Assembly (NCBI GenBank): GCA_009778715.1
Contig: WRFR01000009.1
Location: 1 to 53,754 of the forward strand
From: Coriobacteriia bacterium
Lineage (GTDB): Bacteria; Actinomycetota; Coriobacteriia; WRKU01; WQUG01
DNA length: 53,754 bases
Direction of reading: 5' to 3'
The notes under the pieces are model-generated. The model ran no database searches, had not been told where the DNA came from, and saw nothing but the letters and a program-made list of their open reading frames with translations. Within the stretch, counting starts at the first letter, position 1. Every line of letters begins with the position of its first letter. A program made the position numbers and the translations under genes. Positions 33,996 through 42,802 of the stretch are shown here, piece after piece.

Positions 33996-35725
33996 TGTCT
34001 GGTAAGTCGAAATCAACGCCTCCGTCTCGCGCGGAGTCGAAAACTGAAAAGGAACCGAGTTCTGCTTCTGGCGTGAGCGAGAAGAAGCAGACCAAAACCA
34101 ACACGGAACAAAAGCCGGCTCAGGGGTCGGATCAGAAGCTGAAACAAGAGCCGGATACAAAAAAGCCAGCGGCGAAGAAGCCAGCGGCGAAGAAACCGAA
34201 TGCAAAAAAGCCAGCGGCGAAAAAACCCAAACAGAAGGCAGCGGCGAAGAAGTCGGCTGCAAAGAAGCCAAAGCAGAAGCCGGGCGCAAAGAAGGATCAA
34301 GTCGACGCGGCGGTCATCCAACACATCCGTGAGGAGAAGGCAGCTTCGGCTGTCGCTGATGCGGGCGCTATCGACCAGGCGCTTGAGGTCTTGCGCCAGG
34401 ATATCAGCACCTCAACACTTCCGGACCCAGACATTGTCCCCAAAGACGAGAGCGAAGACGCCTTTGATGCCCTGGGCGCAGGCGATGAACCGCCAATGAG
34501 AGGATTCTTCGGGGTGCTGGACCGCGCACAGAATGCCATGACGGCTGCTGAAGAGCGCTTGATCGCAGAAGCTGACGAACCCCCCAAGTCCTATCGCAAG
34601 CTCCAGGTAGCCTTGATCATTGGAGGGCTGATCGTCCTGCTGATCGCTGGGGCGTTCACGTGGTACCAGGTCTATGGGCGAGTGGCTGTTCCTGATTTGG
34701 TCGGCATGAGCCAGACCGACGCTGTCTCGGCGCTCAACAAAAAGCACCTCAAGGTCGGACAGCTGTTGGAAAAAGAATCGGTCGATGTCGAACCAGGGAC
34801 AGTCGTCGATCAGAGCCCGATGGTCGATGTGAAAGTAGCAAGGGGCTCTGCAGTGGACCTGACCACCGCGAAGGCCTCGGACCAAGTAGCGGTGCCTTCC
34901 GTTCTAAATAAGACCTTGACTGACGCTAATGCCACATTGGTCCAATCACGCCTGATCTATCAGGAGGCCAAGACTTTCAGTGATGTGGTGCCGCCGGGTC
35001 AGATCGTTGGGCAACTCCCGGTTGCGGGCACGACGGTGGACAGCGGTTCGCAGGTCACCGTGCTGATCAGTCAGGGGTCGATGCGCTCTCCCATCCCTGT
35101 TCCGAAAGTCATGGGCCTGTCGAAGGCAGACGCGACAAAGCTCTTGAGTGACCAGGGATTCATCCCGCTCTTCTACTTCGCGCAGACGACGTTCGGCAAT
35201 GTGAACGAGGCAGTGACGCAGACTCCGGCTTCGACTGGGGTCGCGATGCCAGGTTCAGTGGTCATGGTCCTGATCAGTCAGGGGAACTCGGCCAGTGGCA
35301 TGATCGTACCGGACGTTGCGGGCAAGGACGAGGCAGCTGCGGTCAAAGCGCTCAGGGATGCCGGCTTCAATGTTGACGTACGCCATATCGTGACCAGCTC
35401 GGCTGCTGCGGGGAAGGTGGTTGCCCAGACCCCGCAATCAAACGATACACACCTTGATGCTGGCGCCACGGTTGGCATATTGGTAAGCGCCGGAACGAAC
35501 CCCCTGGTGAAAGTCCCCAGCTTGCTTGGCACGCAACTTGCAACGGCTCAGGATAAGCTGCGCTCGATCGGACTGACTCCCTGGGTCGTTCCGCTGCCTG
35601 CCGGGCAACATGCGGGTGTGGTCACGCAGCAGTTCCCTGCCGGTGCTCAGGACTATCAGCTAGGCCTGCCGGTCTTGCTGTATGCTCCGCCCGCGCAGAA
35701 CCAGACGTCGGGATCAGCGCCTTAG
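33995..35725 (+). CDS. PASTA-domain membrane protein with histone-H1-like N-terminal tail
   Basis: A 576-aa protein starting one base inside the gatA stop. Residues 1-100 are hydrophilic and contain repeated K-K-P-A-A-K-K-P units like the tails of linker histones and actinobacterial HupB. A segment of about 100 acidic/neutral residues follows, then one membrane helix at about 203-226. Outside the membrane are five PASTA domains (about residue 230 to 566, each starting V-P-D-L/V-G or similar), which bind peptidoglycan muropeptides or lipid II. Unlike PknB/Stk1 there is no kinase domain. It lies between gatA and gatB. A role as a wall sensor or septum scaffold is inference. Confidence 0.85.
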   Translation: MSGKSKSTPPSRAESKTEKEPSSASGVSEKKQTKTNTEQKPAQGSDQKLKQEPDTKKPAAKKPAAKKPNAKKPAAKKPKQKAAAKKSAAKKPKQKPGAKKDQVDAAVIQHIREEKAASAVADAGAIDQALEVLRQDISTSTLPDPDIVPKDESEDAFDALGAGDEPPMRGFFGVLDRAQNAMTAAEERLIAEADEPPKSYRKLQVALIIGGLIVLLIAGAFTWYQVYGRVAVPDLVGMSQTDAVSALNKKHLKVGQLLEKESVDVEPGTVVDQSPMVDVKVARGSAVDLTTAKASDQVAVPSVLNKTLTDANATLVQSRLIYQEAKTFSDVVPPGQIVGQLPVAGTTVDSGSQVTVLISQGSMRSPIPVPKVMGLSKADATKLLSDQGFIPLFYFAQTTFGNVNEAVTQTPASTGVAMPGSVVMVLISQGNSASGMIVPDVAGKDEAAAVKALRDAGFNVDVRHIVTSSAAAGKVVAQTPQSNDTHLDAGATVGILVSAGTNPLVKVPSLLGTQLATAQDKLRSIGLTPWVVPLPAGQHAGVVTQQFPAGAQDYQLGLPVLLYAPPAQNQTSGSAP

Positions 35726-35763
35726 GGCGCACGAGTGCCCGGTTACAAGAAAGGAAAGCCAAG

Positions 35764-37323
35764 ATGCGCAAGACACTCGAAGAGGTGATACGAACCTGGG
35801 AACCCGTTATCGGCCTGGAGATCCATACCGAGATCACCGCGACGCGCACGAAAATGTTCTGTGGTTGTGAAACCGCTCACGGCGGCCAGCCCAACACGCG
35901 AGTTTGCCCGGTCTGCATGGGCATGCCGGGCGCGCTGCCGGTACCTAATGAGGCGGCCATCGAGTGGACCGTGCTCGCGGGCCTGGCGACCGGCTGTGAG
36001 ATCGAGCGGGTCAGCCAATTCCACCGCAAGAACTACTTTTATCCTGACATGCCCAAGAATTACCAGATCTCGCAGTATGACCGTCCGTTCTGCAAGGAAG
36101 GGCAGCTGACGATCGAAGTGGGCAAGGAGGGGCTCGATGAGCGCCTGGATCGCGCGCAGCCTGGCGCGGTAACGCCCACTGAAAACGGCTATGAGACCTG
36201 CATCGGCATCACACGCATCCACTTGGAAGAGGACACCGGCAAGATGGTGCATATCGGCGGTAGCGAGGGGCGCATCGCGGGCGCAACCCACTCTCTGGTC
36301 GACTACAACCGGGCTGGCACGCCGCTCATGGAGCTTGTGAGCGAACCCGATATCCGCACGCCGGAGGAAGCACGTAGATTTGTGCAGAAACTGCGCCTGA
36401 TCTGGCTGACGCTTGGCATCTCTGATGGCAATTTAGAGAGCGGCTCGATGCGCGTTGACGCCAACATCAGCCTGCGCCCCCGCGGAGCCAAGGAACTGGG
36501 CATCCGCGCCGAGGTCAAGAACATGAACTCGTTTAAGGCGCTCCATGACGCCGTGGCCTATGAGATCGTGCGCCAGGCCGAGATCCTTGAGGACGGGGGC
36601 CACGTGGTGCAGGAGACGCGTCACTGGGACGCCGGGCGCAAGGTCACGAGCTCGCTGCGCTCCAAGGAGGAGGCTAACGACTACCGCTATTTCCCGGAGC
36701 CGGACATGGTGCCCTTTGAGTTTTCCGATGAGTTTGTTGAGCGCATCGCGGCGCGCCTGCCCGAGCTGCCGGACGCGCGCAAGAAGCGCTTCTGTGCTGA
36801 CTACGGGCTGCCGACAACTGATGCGACGATCCTGACTGATGACCTTGAGCTTTGCGCCTTCTACGAGAAAGCTGCCGGGGCGCTGGGCGCCAAGGTGGGC
36901 GCATTGGCCAAACCGCTCGCTAACCTGATCATCAATGACCTGATCGGCGTGCTTAATGCCGCCGGGGAGGAGCTACCTGCGAGCAAAGTGACGCCGGAAG
37001 CCGCTGCTGCGCTGATCATGCTGACTGACGAGGGGGCGATCTCAGGCAAGCAGGCCAAGGAGGTCTTTGCTGATATGGTCGAGACCGGCGAAGAGCCGGT
37101 GACGATCATCGAGCGCCGGGGGCTTAAGCAGGTCAGCGATACAGGTGAGCTGGCGGCGATCGTTGACGCGATCTGTGCCGCGAATCAAGACAAAGTCGAG
37201 CAGTACCGCAGCGGCAAGACGGGGCTCATGGGCTTTTTTGTCGGCCAAGTCATGCGCGAGACCCATGGCCAGGCTAATCCGCAGGTGGTAAACGAACTGT
37301 TAGGAGAAAAACTTGATGGCTGA
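35764..37323 (+). CDS. gatB: aspartyl/glutamyl-tRNA amidotransferase subunit B
   Basis: GatB (519 aa) binds the misacylated tRNA and performs the kinase and amidation steps. [12 protein letters not shown] near the start, the Cys motif K-M-F-C-G-C then C-P-V-C-M-G-M-P-G, and N-Y-Q-I-S-Q-Y identify it; the tail domain contains the E-x-L-G-E-K-L. AAGGAAAG lies upstream. Its end overlaps the pncB start by 8 nt. Confidence 0.96.
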   Translation: MRKTLEEVIRTWEPVIGLEIHTEITATRTKMFCGCETAHGGQPNTRVCPVCMGMPGALPVPNEAAIEWTVLAGLATGCEIERVSQFHRKNYFYPDMPKNYQISQYDRPFCKEGQLTIEVGKEGLDERLDRAQPGAVTPTENGYETCIGITRIHLEEDTGKMVHIGGSEGRIAGATHSLVDYNRAGTPLMELVSEPDIRTPEEARRFVQKLRLIWLTLGISDGNLESGSMRVDANISLRPRGAKELGIRAEVKNMNSFKALHDAVAYEIVRQAEILEDGGHVVQETRHWDAGRKVTSSLRSKEEANDYRYFPEPDMVPFEFSDEFVERIAARLPELPDARKKRFCADYGLPTTDATILTDDLELCAFYEKAAGALGAKVGALAKPLANLIINDLIGVLNAAGEELPASKVTPEAAAALIMLTDEGAISGKQAKEVFADMVETGEEPVTIIERRGLKQVSDTGELAAIVDAICAANQDKVEQYRSGKTGLMGFFVGQVMRETHGQANPQVVNELLGEKLDG

Positions 37324-38842
37324 GTCATCGGCGCTGCGCACCGACCTGTACCAACTGACGATGGCGCAGGGCTACTTTCATGCGGGGCTCCAGGAGCGTC
37401 AGGCCTGCTTCATCCTGAGTTTCCGCTCGAACCCCTTCGACGGGGGCTTTGCTGTTGCTGCCGGTCTTGGTCCGGTGCTCGAGTATCTGCGCGACTGGCG
37501 CTTCAGTCCGTCGGAGCTTGATTACCTGTCCACGCTGCCTGCCCCTGACGGCTCACCGCTCTTTTGCCCGGAGTTCCTTCAACACCTGCGCGACCTGCGG
37601 CTGACGGTTGATGTCAGGGCCATCGGTGAGGGGGAGATTTGTTTTGCGCAGGAACCCTTGCTGCGCATCACGGGTCCCATCGAGCAATGTCAGCTGCTGG
37701 AGACGCCGCTGCTCAACCTCATCAACTTCTCGACCCTGATCGCGACGAAGGCGGCGCGTTGTACCTTGGCGGCAGAAGGCGCCCCGCTGCTTGAGTTCGG
37801 CCTGCGTCGCGCCCAGGGGCCTGACGGCGGCCTGCTTGCATCGCGCGCGGCCTACATCGGCGGATGCTCGGCGACCAGCAACGTTGAGGCGGGACAGCGC
37901 TTTGGCATTCCGGTGGCAGGCACTCACGCGCACAGCTGGGTCATGGCCTTTGACGACGAGCTGACGGCTTTTCGTGCCTACGCCCAGTCCGCGCCCAACA
38001 ACCTGGTGCTGCTGGTCGATACCTACGACACGCTGCAAGGGGTGCGAAACGCGATCACCGTGGGACGTGAGCTGCGCGAACAAGGCCGTGAGCTCCTGGG
38101 CATCCGTATCGATTCCGGGGACTTGGCCTGGCGATCCAAGCAGGCGCGCGCGCTGCTTGATGAAGCAGGATTTGGCGCCACGAAAATCTACTGCAGCAAT
38201 GAACTCGACGAATATACGATCTCCTCGCTTAAAGACCAGGACGCGCCTATCGATGTCTGGGCGGTCGGTACCCGGCTTGCCACCGGTTATCCGCAAGCGG
38301 CGCTCGGCGGAGTCTATAAATTGAGCGCGCTGGTCGACGAGCAGGGTGTCTGGCAACCCCGGCTCAAACTCAGCGACCAGAGCGCGAAGACGACGATCCC
38401 CGGCCTGCAGAATGTGCGGCGCTATTATCGCTCCGACGGCAGGCTGGACGGGGACCTCGTCTACGATGTGACAAATACCCCAGGGGTGTTTGTCACCGGC
38501 ACTGACACCGGGCAACCACCTGTGCCCGCAGGTCCGGTCACCATGTTTGATCCGGCGGATATGACTCGCAGCAAGACTTTTGCCCCGGACGCACAAAGTC
38601 GCGAGCTGCTGACCGCGGTCGTCTCTGGAGGCCTGCCCTGCGCGGACGCGCCATCGCCTGCGCTGAGCGAGATCCGCGCGCGCACTCTGGCCGGCCTGGA
38701 GACCCTTGATGAGACCCACAAGCGCTGGCTTCGCCCCCACAGCTATCCGGTAGGGTTGGAGGCATCGTTGGCCCGCACCCGCCTGCGTCTGATCGCTCGC
38801 GAGCGCGGAACAGACGAGTCGGTGCTATTTGAAGAGCCATAA
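37316..38842 (+). CDS. pncB: nicotinate phosphoribosyltransferase
   Basis: PncB (508 aa) makes nicotinate mononucleotide from nicotinate and PRPP in the NAD salvage (Preiss-Handler) pathway. ATG 37316 follows AGGAG by 9 nt. The fold signature [23 protein letters not shown] and G-T-H-A-H-S-W-V-M (active-site His) are intact. Around residues 385-395 the sequence [11 protein letters not shown] is encoded by a palindromic repeat element (38468-38496), in frame, in a poorly conserved C-terminal part; the reading frame is unaffected. It is translated as part of the gatCAB transcript. Confidence 0.93.
   Translation: MAESSALRTDLYQLTMAQGYFHAGLQERQACFILSFRSNPFDGGFAVAAGLGPVLEYLRDWRFSPSELDYLSTLPAPDGSPLFCPEFLQHLRDLRLTVDVRAIGEGEICFAQEPLLRITGPIEQCQLLETPLLNLINFSTLIATKAARCTLAAEGAPLLEFGLRRAQGPDGGLLASRAAYIGGCSATSNVEAGQRFGIPVAGTHAHSWVMAFDDELTAFRAYAQSAPNNLVLLVDTYDTLQGVRNAITVGRELREQGRELLGIRIDSGDLAWRSKQARALLDEAGFGATKIYCSNELDEYTISSLKDQDAPIDVWAVGTRLATGYPQAALGGVYKLSALVDEQGVWQPRLKLSDQSAKTTIPGLQNVRRYYRSDGRLDGDLVYDVTNTPGVFVTGTDTGQPPVPAGPVTMFDPADMTRSKTFAPDAQSRELLTAVVSGGLPCADAPSPALSEIRARTLAGLETLDETHKRWLRPHSYPVGLEASLARTRLRLIARERGTDESVLFEEP
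38468..38496. repeat. palindromic repeat element, copy 2 (inside pncB)
   Basis: GTGACAAATACCCC and GGGGTGTTTGTCAC around a single A; the stem is 14 bp with one G-T mismatch. It has the same design as the intergenic copy at 29094-29122 and shares the 15-base core ATACCCCAGGGGTGT exactly with 42659-42673. Confidence 0.75.
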
Positions 38843-38850
38843 ATAGAAAT

Positions 38851-38883
38851 TTGATAAGACTGTTTCATATTATGATGTATAAC
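38851..38883 (+). promoter_or_regulatory. promoter region for the NYN-domain gene
   Basis: An AT-rich stretch with TTGATA (38851-38856), TATGAT (38871-38876) and TATAAC (38878-38883). The spacings are 14 and 21 nt, so the exact pair is uncertain, but transcription would start just before the structured leader. Confidence 0.4.
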
Positions 38884-38892
38884 GAAGGAATC

Positions 38893-38970
38893 GTTTCGTG
38901 TAAGCCCCGAAGAGCGATGCGCACTGGGCTTTGTCCCGTGCGGTGCCGATCTGAGCGGCTTAGACGAAAT
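38893..38970 (+). ncRNA. structured leader RNA upstream of the NYN gene
   Basis: A 78-nt region of nested pairing. The outer stem is TTTCG (38894-38898) with CGAAA (38965-38969), a 2x2 internal loop, then TAAGCC (38901-38906) with GGCTTA (38957-38962). Inside it a second stem pairs CGCAC (38920-38924) with GTGCG (38938-38942) and, past one bulged T, GGG with CCC, closing a 6-nt loop. AACGA (38881-38885) could instead pair with TCGTT (38891-38895), competing with the outer stem. It matches no family I can name. It ends 31 nt before the gene, whose TAAGGAGA ribosome-binding site lies outside it. Confidence 0.45.
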
Positions 38971-39001
38971 GAGACCGAGTTAGAGATAAGGAGAGCCATC
39001 T

Positions 39002-39805
39002 ATGGCTGATACTACAACTGAACATTCGCTCGGCGTCTTTATCGACTTCGAGAACCTGGTCCTGGGACTCAAGGACCTGCCTAATGGGCGTAAGCGTAAA
39101 ACGAACCAGACCATTGACATGCGTAAGGTCTTCGATCGCCTGCTGGAGAAAGGCAAAATCGTTGCAAAGGTCGCGTACTGCGACTGGCAGAACTATCCCA
39201 GCTATGTGACGCCGCTCCATGAGCTCGGCATCGAGCTGATCGAGATCCCCCAGCGCCGAATCAGCGGCAAGAACTCAGCGGACATCCGCCTGGTCGTTGA
39301 CGCGATGGAGTACTGTTCATCGCGGGGCAACATCGATACGTTTGTCATCATCAGTGGGGACTCGGACTTCCTGCCGTTGGTCAGCAAGCTCAAGGAGTAC
39401 GGCAAGACCGTCATCGGCGTCGGCATGCGCGAGGCCACGAGCGACCTGCTTGCGGCCAACTGCGATGAGTTCATCTTCTACGATGATATCGGGGCGAGCA
39501 AAGAGGTTCCCAAGTTGGGCACTGACGTCCCGCGCAAGCAGCGCACGGTCTATAAGCTGCTGCTTGAGACGGTTGACGCCCTGCTGCGCGATAACATCAC
39601 AAACATCCACAGCTCCCGCATCAAGGACACAATCCGGCGTAAGCTGCCGCAGTTCTCTGAGCGCAGCTATGGCTATCGCAGCTTCAATCAGCTACTGGAA
39701 GAAGCGGCCGAGAAAGGCTACATCGTCATCGAACGCGACCCACGCAGTGGTACTTATGCCGTCCAGGGTTTTGGAAAACGAGAGGCTGAGCAACATGCCA
39801 ACTGA
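39002..39805 (+). CDS. NYN-domain (PIN-like) protein with C-terminal OST-HTH/LOTUS-like domain
   Basis: A 267-aa protein. The NYN fold, a PIN-like nuclease family, has the acidic active-site residues D15 (G-V-F-I-D-F-E-N-L), the D-I-R-L-V-V-D-A-M segment and I-I-S-G-D-S-D-F-L-P-L-V. After about residue 185 an OST-HTH/LOTUS-like winged helix follows (Y-G-Y-R-S-F-N-Q-L-L-E-E-A-A-E-K-G-Y-I-V-I), a domain known for RNA binding. It is likely to be an RNA-processing or RNA-decay protein of the LabA/DUF88 type. TAAGGAGA lies 7-10 nt upstream. Its 3' end overlaps the M20 gene by 11 nt. Confidence 0.85.
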   Translation: MADTTTEHSLGVFIDFENLVLGLKDLPNGRKRKTNQTIDMRKVFDRLLEKGKIVAKVAYCDWQNYPSYVTPLHELGIELIEIPQRRISGKNSADIRLVVDAMEYCSSRGNIDTFVIISGDSDFLPLVSKLKEYGKTVIGVGMREATSDLLAANCDEFIFYDDIGASKEVPKLGTDVPRKQRTVYKLLLETVDALLRDNITNIHSSRIKDTIRRKLPQFSERSYGYRSFNQLLEEAAEKGYIVIERDPRSGTYAVQGFGKREAEQHAN

Positions 39806-41177
39806 TAACTGGAACGCAGAGGCGACTGACGTGATCGCGGCCGCAAAAGCGCAGTCTCGGCGCGCACTTGTTGAGCTGCGCACGCTCGTGGGCTACCCTT
39901 CGCTGGCTTTCGACGGCTACGATCAGGAGCCGGGCCTTAACTGTGCCAAAGAGGTGCTGCAGATGCTGCGTGATGCGGGGGTCGCCAATGCCGAGATCCG
40001 CGACATCGGCGGCAAGCTGCCACTGGTGTGGGCAGAGATCCCTGGGCCAGACGGCGCGCCGACCGTGTTGCTCTATGCTCACTATGACATTCAGCCTGCT
40101 CCTGTCGAGGAGCAGGGCTGGGAGACTGACCCATTCCAGATGACCCAGAGACCTGACGGCCGCTACTATGGCCGGGGCGCCGCTGACGACAAGAACGGTA
40201 TTGTGAGCCACCTGGCCGCGCTGCGGGCACTGGGCTTGCGTGAGGATGGCACGGCGCCGCTCACCATCAAGATCTGTATCGAGGGCGAAGAAGAGTACGT
40301 CAGCGCGCTTGACAGCTATGTGACCACCCAGCCTGAGATGTTTGCGGCAGACGTCTATCTGGTCAGCGATGACGGTGATATGGAGGTCGGCAAGCCAACG
40401 ATAACCACCGCGATGCGCGGCACCGTGGCGCTTACCGTGACCGTGCGTACGATCAAACAGGCGCTGCACTCGGGGCTCTTCGGCGGCGCTGCGCCGGACG
40501 CGATGGTGGCCTTCCTGCTGATGATGGGCAGATGCTATGGCGAGAACGGCTCCACGCAGATCCCCGGCCTGGAAGGCGCCGACTATGCTGGCATCGACTA
40601 TCCCGCTGACTTGCTGCGCGAGCAGGCAGGACTTCTTGAGGGAGTGGACTTCGCCGGGGTCGGCAGCCTTTCGGCGCGCCTCTGGTCTCACCCGAGCCTC
40701 TCGGTCATCGGCCTTGATAAGCTGCCCTCTATCCAGGGTTCGTCCAACATCGTCATCCCGGAGGTCGCAGCGGCGCTCAGTCTGCGCTTCCAACCGGGAT
40801 TGACCGGGCGCGAGGCGCTTGACGCACTTGAGGCGCACCTCCGGCGCCACGTACCCTTCGGCGCCCAACTCGAAATCGTCGAGACCCACGAGAGCAGCCC
40901 GTTCTCTTTTAATCCGAGTGAGCGCTTCCTGACAGCCGCGCGCCACGCCTTCGAGTTGGCGTTTGGGCGCCCACTCCAGGTCAAAGCGAGTGGTGGCTCG
41001 ATCCCGCTGATGACCGAGCTCCAGAAGATCGCGCCTGAGGCGGACTTCCTCGTTTTTGGCTCCGCAGACGCCGAGTCCAGCAAGATCCACGGTGGCAACG
41101 AGAGCGTCGACCCCGCCGAGCTGGAACGTACCACGATAGCCGAGACCTTGTTCCTGCAAAAGTTAGCACTGCGATAG
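39795..41177 (+). CDS. M20-family metallopeptidase (dipeptidase/deacylase)
   Basis: A 460-aa zinc peptidase starting at ATG 39795 within the end of the NYN gene. The metal site is visible: H96-x-D98 (Y-A-H-Y-D-I), D in G-A-A-D-D-K-N-G, the catalytic E-G-E-E-E, and the late H-G-G-N-E-S-V. The lid/dimerisation domain, G-S-S-N-I-V-I-P, lies between. Members act on dipeptides, N-acyl amino acids or similar; the substrate cannot be told. No signal peptide is visible, so it is cytoplasmic. Confidence 0.9.
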   Translation: MPTDNWNAEATDVIAAAKAQSRRALVELRTLVGYPSLAFDGYDQEPGLNCAKEVLQMLRDAGVANAEIRDIGGKLPLVWAEIPGPDGAPTVLLYAHYDIQPAPVEEQGWETDPFQMTQRPDGRYYGRGAADDKNGIVSHLAALRALGLREDGTAPLTIKICIEGEEEYVSALDSYVTTQPEMFAADVYLVSDDGDMEVGKPTITTAMRGTVALTVTVRTIKQALHSGLFGGAAPDAMVAFLLMMGRCYGENGSTQIPGLEGADYAGIDYPADLLREQAGLLEGVDFAGVGSLSARLWSHPSLSVIGLDKLPSIQGSSNIVIPEVAAALSLRFQPGLTGREALDALEAHLRRHVPFGAQLEIVETHESSPFSFNPSERFLTAARHAFELAFGRPLQVKASGGSIPLMTELQKIAPEADFLVFGSADAESSKIHGGNESVDPAELERTTIAETLFLQKLALR

Positions 41178-41199
41178 ATACCTTTCAGGAAGGACTGAT

Positions 41200-42574
41200 A
41201 TGAGCAACCAGAAGAAAATTGTAGGGGGGGGGGGCTTCAGGTAGTCTAGTCCCAATTTGTAAGGCATTCATGCTTTTTATTGGATTAGGCGCCATTCTTT
41301 TCGGGCTTCTTTATGCGACTGCGTTTTTACCGCGCGCCAGGATACAGGGGCACATTGCCCAGGATCGACAAAAGATTGTTTCTCGAGGGCAACATCCAAT
41401 TGAAAAGTTCGCTGGTTCGCAAGTAATCTTGGATGGACTCTCTGATGCGTTCATGATGTCGGAGTCCCTCACTCACTATCCCGGGTATACTCCGCTTAAA
41501 CAAATAATTCTCAGTCCGACTTTGACAGCGTCGCATGATCCCGGTACTGAAACAAAATTATTGAACAAGCAAGTTATGGGACAACCTGTTCCCCTCGTAA
41601 ATTACACTCGCTATTGGCATGGCTATTTAGTCACGCTACGACCCGCTCTTACTCTTTTTTCTTATAGTACCGTGGTAAAACTTAACATCGTGATAAGCCT
41701 TCTCTTGATGCTTGGCGCGGCCATCGCTTTTCGAAAGGTCTCAGGATGGGTTGGCGCGGTGACATTCGTGTTTTCGCTCTTATTGGTTGGATATTGGGCT
41801 ACCGTATTCAACTTCCAGACTTCAACGATGTTTCTCATTTCATTTATTGGGGTTATTACTGCTGCGCTGCTTTTGAAACACAAAGAAATGACTCGATGGG
41901 ATTATCTGCTGTTCCTCAGCTTGGGGATAGGTACAGCATTCTTTGATTTTCTGACTATACCGCTTCTTAGTCTTTGCCTTCCGGCGCTCTATCTTATTGC
42001 GGCAGCTCTGAAAAAAGGTACCCCACTGCGTGTACGGCGTATTTTCTTATGGTTTGTGTGCTGGGGTATAGGTTATGTTTGTTTTTGGGCGATCAAGTGG
42101 ATAATGGTCGCTGCTTTACAAGGACCGGCCGCTTTAAAGTCGATCCTTTCGCAAGTCACATATCGCGCCGGCTCATCGGGAGCACAAGGCCTGACGGGTA
42201 GCTTACGTTTGACTGGGATCATGCGGAATATTAAGTGGTTCAGTTATAACCTTGTTGGAACAGGGAAGTCGCTTCCGCTTCTCGCTTTAGCGGCTGTTGT
42301 TATCGCGGGCTTTATTATCACGTTAGTTTATATGTTATTCACAAAAAAGACCGATCTGCGTACGAGACTCCGCTCGTTTTTCGTTATCTGGGCTTTTGCC
42401 GCAGTGCCTTTCTTTTGGTATATGTTCGCGCTTAATCACTCAGTAGCGAATGCGCTTTTCACCTATCGGCTTCTTTTTGTGAGCATATTTGCTACTTGCC
42501 TCTTTTGGATCTTGTTTTTAAAGCAAAAAGAAAAACTTTCACATGTTATAAAGAGCCGAGATGATGACAATTAA
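41200..42574 (+). CDS. polytopic membrane protein with start frameshifted at a G11 tract (candidate phase-variable gene)
   Basis: ATG 41200 follows AGGAAGG by 6 nt and reads M-S-N-Q-K-K-I-V, then runs into eleven Gs (41224-41234) and stops at TAG 41242-41244. With ten Gs the frame would continue G-G-G-A-S-G-S-L-V-P-I-C-K-A-F-M into the long frame that starts here at ATG 41270 (434 aa), with no stop between. The body has about ten hydrophobic segments and a large exposed first loop, as in GT-C-type glycosyltransferases, but no definite motif is seen. It is AT-rich relative to its neighbours. ATG 41270 alone lacks a good ribosome-binding site. Confidence 0.75.
41224..41234 (+). repeat. G11 homopolymer tract
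   Basis: Eleven consecutive Gs, 24 bp after an ATG with a good ribosome-binding site. Homopolymers of this length are prone to slipped-strand change; the length decides whether the gene that follows is in frame. Confidence 0.85.
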
Positions 42575-42594
42575 CCTCGCAGCGCATAGATACG

Positions 42595-42663
42595 AAATCC
42601 TTTACTTATGACGCATTAAATCCTTTACCTAGAATAGAATAAATCTTTTATCTACAGAATACC
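42595..42663 (+). repeat. three phased 23-bp direct repeats
   Basis: Each begins AAATCCTTTAC or AAATCTTTTAT (starts at 42595, 42618 and 42641). The period is exactly 23 bp, about two DNA turns, so the motifs would face the same side of the helix, as in a protein-binding array. Confidence 0.6.
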
Positions 42664-42673
42664 CCAGGGGTGT
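42659..42673. repeat. palindromic repeat element, partial copy 3
   Basis: ATACCCCAGGGGTGT, identical to the core inside pncB; the outer arms (CAGA/TCAT) do not match. It overlaps the end of the third 23-bp repeat. Confidence 0.5.
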
Positions 42674-42717
42674 CATCCGTCATGAATTGCACTTGAGATG
42701 GCAATTAATCCGGCGCC

Positions 42718-42726
42718 TGCTAAAAT
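42718..42726 (+). promoter_or_regulatory. extended -10 promoter before the glycosyltransferase
   Basis: TGC-TAAAAT, followed by a 76-nt leader to ATG 42803. Confidence 0.45.
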
Positions 42727-42802
42727 GACATTACGGGCTTGTCAATGCCGATAAATTATGAACTAGGGATCTGACGATCATTAACTAGAAGAAGGAACTG
42801 AT

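Larger units (their letters stand above)
42575..42802 (+). other. AT-rich intergenic region before the glycosyltransferase
   Basis: This 228-bp region holds three phased 23-bp repeats (42595-42663), a partial copy of the palindromic element (42659-42673) and an extended -10, TGC-TAAAAT (42718-42726). There is no open reading frame worth calling. The likely ribosome-binding site of the following gene is AAGAAGGAA just before 42803. Confidence 0.5.

Noticed and set aside
34159-34290. The Lys/Ala repeats as a separate DNA-binding gene
   Set aside because: They are in frame with the PASTA protein, with no stop or start codon that would separate them.
37553-38740. A 395-residue minus-strand frame across pncB
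   Set aside because: Shadow of pncB; no ribosome-binding site or family signal.
39726-41159. A 477-residue open frame on the minus strand across the M20 peptidase gene
   Set aside because: It is antisense to a clear M20 enzyme, has no family resemblance and is a product of the high GC third-position pattern.
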